11,842 bases of DNA from an uncultured Eubacteriales bacterium (GTDB lineage: Bacteria; Bacillota; Clostridia; Peptostreptococcales; Anaerovoracaceae): contig URWB01000074.1 in the NCBI GenBank assembly GCA_900551415.1, positions 1 to 11,842 on the forward strand, in the 5' to 3' direction. The translations under genes were made by a program, and so were the position numbers. Each line of letters opens with the position of its first letter. The first letter of the stretch is position 1. The notes under the pieces are model-generated. The model saw only the letters and a program-made list of their open reading frames with translations. It ran no database searches and was not told where the DNA came from. Shown piece after piece: positions 6,486-11,842 of the stretch.

Positions 6486-7957
6486 GATACGCGGAGGTAG
6501 TGATTATCGGCGGTGGCCCGGCAGGGATGGCGGCAGCGCTTGCCGCGCGGCAGGCGGGTGCCAGGGAGGTCGTCATCATAGAACGCGAGGCGTGTTTGGG
6601 CGGCATACTGGAACAGTGTATTCATAACGGTTTCGGTCTGCATCGGTTCCATGAGGAGCTGACCGGACCGGAATACGCGGAACGTTATGAAAATATGGTG
6701 CTGGAGCAGCATATCACCTGCCTGTGTGATACCATGGTCATCGATCTGAGCGCGGATCGCCGCGTTACGGCGGTCAATCAGAAGGATGGATATTTTCAGA
6801 TAGAGGCGGGGGCAGTTGTGTTGGCGATGGGCTGCAGAGAAAAGCCGCGCGGCGCGCTCGCCACGCCGGGAACCAGGCCCGCGGGCGTGATTACAGCCGG
6901 AACAGCGCAGAAATTCGTCAATCTGCAGGGGTATTTGCCCGGCAAGGAGGTCGTGATTCTGGGCTCCGGCGATATCGGACTGATCATGGCAAGACGGATG
7001 AGTCTGGAGGGCGCGAAGGTCAGGGCAGTCTGCGAAATCATGCCGGATTCCGGCGGCTTGACGCGCAACATCGTGCAGTGTCTGCGAGACTATGAAATTC
7101 CGCTCCTGCTTTCGCATACGGTGACGGAAATTCACGGCAAAGACCGTGTGGAGGGCGTGACTGTCTCAGAGGTAGACGCCCGGCTGCGGCCGATCGCGGG
7201 CACAGAGCAATACCTCGCCTGCGATACGCTCATGCTTTCGGTTGGACTGATTCCGGAGAACGAAATCTCCAAAAAAGCCGGCGTTCTCATTGACACAAAG
7301 ACGAAGGGTCCGGTTGTGGACGAGACGAGGCAGACCTCTGTTCCCGGCATTTTTGCCTGCGGCAATGTGGTGAAGGTACACGAATTGGTGGATTTCGTGT
7401 CAGCGGAGGGCGAGCTCGCGGGAACTGCCGCGGCGAAATTCGCGTTAGGCGCTGCAGGGCAGAATCAGAACGCGTGTGGCACAGATTCCGTTCGCGACCA
7501 CGAAAACTTGCCGTTCCGTTCGCGGGAGAACAGGAGCGATGAGACGCCAAAAAGCGAGACAAAAAAGTTTTCTCAGGCGCAGAAAAAGGGCGTGAAACCG
7601 CTGCAAACGCAGGCGGAGGAGGGGACAGTCGTCATTTGTACGGTATGTCCGATGGGCTGCCGCGTGACGGTGGACGCGGACGGCATGACACATGGAAACA
7701 GCTGTAAACGCGGCGAAGCCTACGCGCGGCAGGAGGTGACAGAGCCAAAACGGACGCTGACAAGTACGATGGCCGCCGCGGACGGCAGGCTCGTTCCGGT
7801 TCGGACAGATCGCGCGATTCCCCAAAGACTGGTGCGCGACTGCGTAAAAGAGATAAATAATCACAGCTTATTCTTGCCAATTCACCGAGGAGAGATTATA
7901 ATAAAGGGTATAGGCGGAACGGAAGCGAACCTTGTGGCGACGCGGACTCTCGTCTAA
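6482..7957 (+). CDS. FAD/NAD-dependent oxidoreductase (GlpB-position) fused to a C-terminal DUF1667 domain
   Basis: Residues 1 to about 320 form a two-dinucleotide-domain flavoprotein. IIGGGPAGMAAAL is at the start, followed by the family block CLGGILEQCIHNGFGLHRF. The NAD-binding VVILGSGDIGLIMARR is mid-protein, and the C-terminal FAD block GIFACGNVVKVHELVD follows. About 60 polar linker residues follow (roughly 322-382), then a DUF1667 domain with Cys386, Cys389, Cys393 and Cys408 (CTVCPMGC ... SCKRG) and the family's TEPKRTLTST and VPVRT blocks. The four Cys suggest a metal or Fe-S site. In most Firmicutes DUF1667 is a separate gene of about 120 residues next to this oxidoreductase, so a fusion is notable. 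The start overlaps the glpA stop (ATGA), with GGAGG at 6468-6472. It probably passes electrons from the GlpA flavin to an acceptor. Confidence 0.88.
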   Translation: MRYAEVVIIGGGPAGMAAALAARQAGAREVVIIEREACLGGILEQCIHNGFGLHRFHEELTGPEYAERYENMVLEQHITCLCDTMVIDLSADRRVTAVNQKDGYFQIEAGAVVLAMGCREKPRGALATPGTRPAGVITAGTAQKFVNLQGYLPGKEVVILGSGDIGLIMARRMSLEGAKVRAVCEIMPDSGGLTRNIVQCLRDYEIPLLLSHTVTEIHGKDRVEGVTVSEVDARLRPIAGTEQYLACDTLMLSVGLIPENEISKKAGVLIDTKTKGPVVDETRQTSVPGIFACGNVVKVHELVDFVSAEGELAGTAAAKFALGAAGQNQNACGTDSVRDHENLPFRSRENRSDETPKSETKKFSQAQKKGVKPLQTQAEEGTVVICTVCPMGCRVTVDADGMTHGNSCKRGEAYARQEVTEPKRTLTSTMAAADGRLVPVRTDRAIPQRLVRDCVKEINNHSLFLPIHRGEIIIKGIGGTEANLVATRTLV

Positions 7958-7981
7958 AACCAAAGGACTGGAGAATGGAGA

Positions 7982-8536
7982 ATGTCTTTATTTGATAAGA
8001 GGGCGGTTGCGGCCGCTGTGAGAACTGAGGAGGATTTCAGCGCGGCTCTGAAATCCGAGGTTGACGTGATTTTTTTGCTGTATTCCAGCATCATGACGGT
8101 GGAAGCGCAAATCGACAGAGCTCATAAAGCCGGTAAAAAAGCGCTGATTCACATGGATTTCGCGGAGGGCATCGGCAAGGATCGCGCGGGTTTGCATTTT
8201 ATTAAGCTGAAGGGCGCGGACGGCATTCTGACGACCAAGACCAATATGATTCGTCCGGCTAAGGACATCGGACTCGTGACCGTACAGCGCTTTTTCATCG
8301 TGGATTCCCATTCCGTCGATACGGCAGTGGAGTCCATTCGTATTGCCAAGCCGGATGTGGTGGAGATCATGCCGGGCGTGGTCTGCAAAAAGATTCGCGA
8401 GTTTTCGGACAAAGTGCGCAATACGCCGATTCTGGCAGGCGGACTGATTGAGTTTAAGGAAGATGTGGACAACGCGATCGAGGCCGGAGCGACAGCCGTT
8501 TCGACGGCGAACCGACAGCTTTGGGATTACAGATAA
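7982..8536 (+). CDS. glpP: Glycerol-3-phosphate-responsive antiterminator GlpP
   Basis: A small TIM-barrel-like RNA-binding regulator that, with glycerol-3-phosphate, lets RNA polymerase pass leader terminators and stabilises glp mRNA in B. subtilis. Family landmarks are VIFLLYSSIMTVEAQIDRAH, then HMDFAEGIGKDRAGLHFIK, ILTTKTNMIRPAK, VDSHSVDTAVESI, EIMPGVV and ILAGGLIEFKEDV. Its 184 residues compare with about 190 for B. subtilis GlpP. The ATG has GGAGA (7970-7974) 7 bases upstream and lies 24 bases after the oxidoreductase gene, so it is the last gene of the glp operon. This placement implies that GlpP controls its own operon through the leader terminator at 4623-4666. No glpF or glpK is in the window, so the G3P source must be encoded elsewhere. 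Confidence 0.93.
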   Translation: MSLFDKRAVAAAVRTEEDFSAALKSEVDVIFLLYSSIMTVEAQIDRAHKAGKKALIHMDFAEGIGKDRAGLHFIKLKGADGILTTKTNMIRPAKDIGLVTVQRFFIVDSHSVDTAVESIRIAKPDVVEIMPGVVCKKIREFSDKVRNTPILAGGLIEFKEDVDNAIEAGATAVSTANRQLWDYR

Positions 8537-8593
8537 AACATAGAAAGAATAGGAAGAACAGACAAACCGTCATAGCATAAAGGAGGCTCAAAT

Positions 8594-10279
8594 ATGAAGG
8601 TTAAATTTTGTGGTGCATCAATTGGCGTAACGGGATCCTGCCACTTGATTTCGACGGACAAGCATCAGATCTTGTTTGACTGCGGACAGTTTCAAGGCGG
8701 CAGGGAAACCGAAAAAATGAATGAGGAACCGTTCCCTTTTGACCCGACTGAGATTGAATGCGTGGTACTCAGTCACGCGCATATCGACCACTGCGGCAGG
8801 CTGCCGCTGCTGGTGAAGCGCGGTTTTAAAGGCGCGATTTACTGCACTGATGCGACGGCGGATCTTTTGGACGTCATGCTCAAGGACAGCGCGTATATTC
8901 ACGAAAAGGACGCGGAGTGGCAGACCAGAAGAAATGCCAGAACCGGGAAGCCTCCGGTAGAACCGCTTTACACGATCCGCGACGCGGAAGCGGCGCTGCG
9001 CCTTGTTAAGCCTATCCTCTACGATCAGCTCATCGCGCTGAATGACGATATGAAAATTGTATTTAACGACGCGGGGCATATTCTCGGCTCGGCTATTATC
9101 GAGCTGTGGACAACCGAAGAAGACAAAACCTCGAAGCTGGTATTTTCCGGAGATCTTGGTGTACCAAACCGTCCGATCCTCAGGGATCCAACCAAGATAA
9201 AAAAAGCGGACTACGTCATCATGGAAACCACCTACGGCAACCGTCTGCATGAAAAGAACGCAACCAGCATTGACGAGCTGATTCAAATTGTGCTGAAGAC
9301 GATCAAGCGCGGCGGCAATGTTATCATTCCGTCTTTCGCGGTCGGCAGAACGCAGGAATTGATTTACCAGTTCAATATGTTCTATGAGCATCATCCGGAA
9401 TACGCCGATATCCTCGGCAATGTCAACGTCTACATCGATAGTCCGATGGCAACGACGGCAACAGAAGTTTTCAAAAAGAACGCGCAGGTCTTTGATGAAG
9501 AAACCAAAAATTACATACTCAGCGGCGACCATCCGCTCGATTTCCCTAATTTGAAATTTACCAGAAACACTGCGGATTCACAGATGCTGAATGTGGACAA
9601 GCATCCAAAAATCATCATTTCCGCCAGCGGCATGTGCGAAGCGGGACGGATTCGTCACCATTTGAAACACAACCTTTGGGACAGCAGAAACAGCATTGTA
9701 TTCGTCGGTTATCAGGCGGAAGGCACACTTGGCAGATCGCTGGTCGAGGGCGCGAAGGAAGTGCGCCTGTTTAATGAGCCGATTCTCGTACAGGCAGAGA
9801 TTCACAACCTTGAGGGATTTTCCGGTCATGCGGATCAGGCGGGACTGCTTGACTGGCTGGGTGGCTTCCAAGTCAAGCCGAAGGAGATTTTCCTCGTGCA
9901 TGGCGAATTGCAGTCCAAGATTGATTTTGCGGCAAAGGTCAAGGAAGTCTTCGGCTATGACCCAATCGTGGTGAATGGCAATACCGAGTATGAACTGGAA
10001 ACCGGAGAAATTTTGAGTCAGGACGCGGTGATTCAGGACGCGCTGGATGATGAGGATGTCGAAAAGCTCAAAACGAAGCTGGAAAACATCGAGGGAGAGT
10101 TGGAGGATATTTTAGCAAGTACGCGCGGCGTGATGTCGAAAAAGATTTCGCCAACCAGACTTCAGGAGATTAACAATATGGTTCTGGAGCTTGAAAAGGC
10201 CTCAGTCAATCTCGGCGCGACAATTACGGCGGAGGATCGGGACAAAACGCCGTTGAGCGAGCAGGCGGCACAGGCGTAA
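8594..10279 (+). CDS. MBL-fold/beta-CASP metallo-hydrolase with RNA specificity domain (CPSF-like nuclease)
   Basis: A predicted zinc-dependent RNA-processing nuclease of the beta-CASP group. Metal ligands are visible: HAHIDH at 61-66, His162 in AGHILGS, Asp187 in FSGDLG, His412 in GFSGHAD and His436 in LVHGE. The beta-CASP insert lies between, with GGNVIIPSFAVGRTQEL and the SASGMCEAGRIRHH block. The last 80 residues (about 480-561) are charged and probably helical or coiled coil, followed by a polar end. At 561 residues it is slightly longer than the roughly 530-550 common for this group. ATG 8594 has a near-perfect AAAGGAGG (8579-8586). No terminator is seen between it and glpP (57 bases), so read-through from the glp operon is possible. 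The substrate is unknown. It is distinct from RNase J. Confidence 0.92.
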   Translation: MKVKFCGASIGVTGSCHLISTDKHQILFDCGQFQGGRETEKMNEEPFPFDPTEIECVVLSHAHIDHCGRLPLLVKRGFKGAIYCTDATADLLDVMLKDSAYIHEKDAEWQTRRNARTGKPPVEPLYTIRDAEAALRLVKPILYDQLIALNDDMKIVFNDAGHILGSAIIELWTTEEDKTSKLVFSGDLGVPNRPILRDPTKIKKADYVIMETTYGNRLHEKNATSIDELIQIVLKTIKRGGNVIIPSFAVGRTQELIYQFNMFYEHHPEYADILGNVNVYIDSPMATTATEVFKKNAQVFDEETKNYILSGDHPLDFPNLKFTRNTADSQMLNVDKHPKIIISASGMCEAGRIRHHLKHNLWDSRNSIVFVGYQAEGTLGRSLVEGAKEVRLFNEPILVQAEIHNLEGFSGHADQAGLLDWLGGFQVKPKEIFLVHGELQSKIDFAAKVKEVFGYDPIVVNGNTEYELETGEILSQDAVIQDALDDEDVEKLKTKLENIEGELEDILASTRGVMSKKISPTRLQEINNMVLELEKASVNLGATITAEDRDKTPLSEQAAQA

Positions 10280-10385
10280 AACGGAGGCCGGGAAGGAAGT
10301 CGAAAGCAAAAGGACGTTGGATTCCGGCATTCGGTCAGCAGGGAGCGCGGTGGATCAAACACAGCGGATAAAATGGAGAAAGAAT

Positions 10386-11009
10386 ATGAAAGACGTCATT
10401 GTTATCGGTATCGCGGGCGGAACCGGTTCCGGCAAGAGTACCCTGATCCAAAAGATCAAGGACGAATTCAGCAATGAGATCACCATGCTGAGTCACGATT
10501 TTTATTACAAGCAGCACAATGAAATCCCTTTTGAGGAACGAAAAAAACTGAATTATGACCATCCGAATTCCTTTGATACGGATTTGATGATCGAGCATGT
10601 GCGCCGTCTGGCGATGGGGCAAAGTATCAACAGGCCGGTCTACGATTTTACGATCCATAACCGCGTCGATGAGACGGTGCTGGTAGAGCCTGCCAAGGTC
10701 ATCATCGTCGAGGGCATTCTGATCTTCGAGAACAAGGAGCTCAGAGATCTCTGCGACATCAAGGTTTTTATCGATACGGATGCCGATGTGCGCATCATAC
10801 GCCGTATCATCCGCGATGTCAACGAGCGCGGCAGGACGCTGGAGTCTATCGTGACGCAGTATCTGACAACAGTAAAACCGATGCACGAGCAATTCGTGGA
10901 ACCAAGTAAAAAATTCGCCGACCTCATCATTCCGGAGGGCGGTTATAATCGCGTGGCGCTGGATATGCTGAACGAAAAGATCGCCGCACTGCTCAAAGAG
11001 CGCGCATAG
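10386..11009 (+). CDS. udk: Uridine kinase
   Basis: Phosphorylates uridine and cytidine to UMP and CMP with ATP or GTP in pyrimidine salvage. The P-loop GIAGGTGSGKST is at 8-19, SHDFYYK (36-42) has the catalytic Asp38 and Tyr40, and NYDHPNSFD is at 56-64. RPVYDFTIHNR, EGILIF, DTDADVRIIRRIIRD (lid) and FVEPSKKFADLIIPEGG follow in the usual order. Length from ATG 10386 is 207 residues, near the normal 207-213. GGAG (10375-10378) sits 7 bases upstream, so I reject the longer frame from the TTG at 10317, which would add 23 residues unlike the family. It follows the beta-CASP gene by 106 bases in which I see no terminator or clear promoter. Confidence 0.96.
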   Translation: MKDVIVIGIAGGTGSGKSTLIQKIKDEFSNEITMLSHDFYYKQHNEIPFEERKKLNYDHPNSFDTDLMIEHVRRLAMGQSINRPVYDFTIHNRVDETVLVEPAKVIIVEGILIFENKELRDLCDIKVFIDTDADVRIIRRIIRDVNERGRTLESIVTQYLTTVKPMHEQFVEPSKKFADLIIPEGGYNRVALDMLNEKIAALLKERA

Positions 11010-11089
11010 AATCTGCGGCCGCATTGCGCAAGGAAGACATAGAACCCGCGCTGTCGGAAACAGACACGAGCGGGTGCCGTCAAACAAGA

Positions 11090-11164
11090 GCGTATCACAA
11101 AAGCAGAGATCTCCGCGCGTGAGCCTGCGGTTCATGGCAGGCGCTCCGCAAGGTGCTCTTGTCA
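11090..11164 (+). repeat. Hairpin-centred dispersed repeat, copy B
   Basis: This is the counterpart of the element at 4510-4581, in the opposite orientation. The block GAGATCTCCGCGCGTG starts at 11106. A hairpin CCTGC(11124-11128)/GCAGG(11137-11141), extended by GAG/CTC, follows. Then come CGCAAGGTGC (11147-11156) and CTCTTGTCA. Blocks outside the hairpin agree closely with copy A, while the stem sequence differs. Similarity weakens but continues upstream to about 11090. Confidence 0.5.
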
Positions 11165-11236
11165 ACCGAAGATACCTGCATAAGAAGAAGCTCGGCTCCA
11201 CCGAATGGATTTTTAAAGGAAGGATTTTCGGATATT

Positions 11237-11260
11237 TTCGACGTAAAAAGTCGAATTTTG
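11237..11260 (+). terminator. Weak possible terminator downstream of udk
   Basis: TTCGAC and GTCGAA form a perfect 6-bp stem with loop GTAAAAA, followed by TTTT. It is short and A/T-rich, so terminator strength would be low; the longer hairpin just downstream is the better candidate. Confidence 0.25.
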
Positions 11261-11288
11261 ACGAATTTTGTGGAATCTTGGAGAAAAG

Positions 11289-11342
11289 AAAACACCTTTT
11301 TTGTCTTAATTTGTGATAAAAGTAAGACAAAGGAGGTGTTTT
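11289..11342 (+). promoter_or_regulatory. 20-bp hairpin burying the ribosome binding site of the next gene
   Basis: The arm 11289-11308 pairs with 11323-11342 over all 20 positions (two G-U wobbles) around a 14-base loop. The right arm contains AAGGAGG (11330-11336), the ribosome site of the ATG at 11346, so the folded RNA would block translation initiation. The stem is followed by more T residues (the run is 11339-11343), so the same structure can also act as an intrinsic terminator for transcripts coming from udk. Confidence 0.75.
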
Positions 11343-11345
11343 TAT

Positions 11346-11777
11346 ATGGCAAAAAAAACAGCGGCCGGCAAAGAATCTGCTTTCTGTGAAAGCGCGAAAG
11401 GACTGAAGCTGCCGGATACCGTTTACCGGCAGGCCGTTTGGGCGGCGAGGGATCTGCCACGTTTGCGAAAAAAATTATCAGAATTGGAGGAGGAAAGAGA
11501 TACCCTTTATGCGGCAGATCCATCGAGGGAGCGTCTCACGCGAAACGGAAGTGTTTCCGATATGACAGGAAAAAAGGCGGCGGAGCTCGCGCAGCTTTCT
11601 CAACGCGTGCGAGCCATGGAGGCGGCCTTTGAGATAACGCCGGACAAGTATCAACAAGGAATCCGAGATTATTTGTGTTTAGGCGAGGCCTATCCGGAAA
11701 CCTTTCACCGCAATACTTGGAAGCGCTGGCAGAAGGTCGTTATCTATCAATTGGCTGTAAATTTGAAAATTTTATAA
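11346..11777 (+). CDS. Small hypothetical protein resembling clostridial prophage-type regulators
   Basis: The 143-residue protein starts at ATG 11346, 9 bases after AAGGAGG; the upstream in-frame start at 11313 would put the ribosome site inside the gene. It has a basic N-terminus (AKKTAAGK), a segment LPDTVYRQAVWAARDLPRLRKK, a likely coiled coil rich in Glu, Arg and Leu at about 34-52, and a polar stretch with NGSVSDMTGKKAAEL. The end is TPDKYQQGIRDYL followed by NTWKRWQKVVIYQLAVNL. This order, including the Trp-Lys-Arg-Trp near the end, recalls small proteins common in clostridial prophages, remotely like RinA/ArpU late-gene regulators. That is from memory, and the function is unproven. 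No other phage genes are visible. Its ribosome site is inside a 20-bp hairpin. Confidence 0.7.
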   Translation: MAKKTAAGKESAFCESAKGLKLPDTVYRQAVWAARDLPRLRKKLSELEEERDTLYAADPSRERLTRNGSVSDMTGKKAAELAQLSQRVRAMEAAFEITPDKYQQGIRDYLCLGEAYPETFHRNTWKRWQKVVIYQLAVNLKIL

Positions 11778-11794
11778 AAAAATTCAAAAATGTA

Positions 11795-11823
11795 CTGGAA
11801 TTTTATTTTTTATATGATATAAT
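11795..11823 (+). promoter_or_regulatory. Promoter with extended -10, reading out of the window
   Basis: TATAAT (11818-11823) is preceded by TG one base upstream (11815-11816), an extended -10. A weak -35 (CTGGAA, 11795-11800) is 17 bases away, in an A/T-rich stretch just after the stop at 11777. The gene it would serve is beyond the window. Confidence 0.55.
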
Positions 11824-11842
11824 GATACTGTAAATTATTGTA

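Larger units (their letters stand above)
11010..11288 (+). other. Structured non-coding gap after udk
   Basis: No credible gene lies here. It holds several hairpins. ACCCGC (11044-11049) pairs with GCGGGT (11070-11075), with CTGT/ACAG inside and no T run after it. CCTGC/GCAGG (11124-11141) lies within the repeat copy, and TTCGAC/GTCGAA is at 11237-11255. A 9-base direct repeat CGAATTTTG occurs twice (11252-11260, 11262-11270). No convincing promoter was found. Confidence 0.5.

Noticed and set aside
8618..9532. A 304-codon - strand open frame opposite the beta-CASP gene.
   Set aside because: It is a shadow of a clear metallo-hydrolase gene, with no ribosome site or family features.
10317..10385. 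Longer N-terminus for uridine kinase from a TTG start.
   Set aside because: The extra residues do not fit the family, and GGAG at 10375-10378 supports ATG 10386.
11074..11316. An 80-codon + strand open frame in the gap after udk.
   Set aside because: It has no good ribosome site, runs through the repeat and the left arm of the 20-bp hairpin, and shows no protein-like features.
10335..11330. A 331-codon open frame on the - strand opposite udk.
   Set aside because: udk on the + strand is certain. The antisense sequence has no recognisable domain and is a product of codon bias.

Overview
The window looks like a piece of chromosome from an anaerobic low-to-mid GC Gram-positive bacterium, most likely class Clostridia. 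Supporting signs are AGGAGG-type ribosome binding sites, TTG start use, a T-box leader element, a GlpP-type antiterminator, and a three-domain anaerobic glycerol-3-phosphate oxidation set without the usual GlpC. I cannot resolve the genus. Apart from two features at the left end (the T-box leader and its promoter) and one intergenic repeat copy, everything lies on the + strand.

Left end (1-744). The window opens inside a gene whose Asn/Ser/Arg-rich, probably disordered C-terminal tail ends at 412. Right after it, on the - strand and pointing at it, lies a consensus sigma-A promoter followed by the Stem I of a T-box riboswitch with a UGG (Trp) specifier. No recognisable T-box antiterminator core and no regulated gene follow, so it looks orphaned or decayed. 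A + strand promoter then starts the next operon.

Housekeeping block (745-4426). It contains engB (ribosome assembly GTPase), a DUF1232 membrane protein, hpt (purine salvage), a DUF1461-like membrane protein, a DJ-1/PfpI protein and a PHP-domain phosphoesterase. The genes are closely spaced and co-directional.

Glycerol-3-phosphate block (4427-8536). A leader with a strong terminator precedes a GlpA-like FAD oxidoreductase with a BFD-type [2Fe-2S] domain, then an overlapping FAD/NAD oxidoreductase fused to a C-terminal DUF1667 domain, then glpP. GlpP is a glycerol-3-phosphate-responsive antiterminator, and the leader terminator is its obvious candidate target. This would be an autoregulated G3P-inducible operon. 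No glpF or glpK is present.

Right end (8594-11842). A beta-CASP metallo-beta-lactamase RNA nuclease-like protein and uridine kinase (udk) are followed by a 336-base gap. The gap carries a repeat related to one in the glp leader, in opposite orientation, and a 20-bp hairpin that buries the ribosome binding site of a small prophage-type protein. A promoter facing out of the window lies at the end.

I see no complete novel system. The most unusual items are the RBS-burying hairpin, the orphan Trp T-box, the pair of diverged hairpin repeats, and the DUF1667 fusion.
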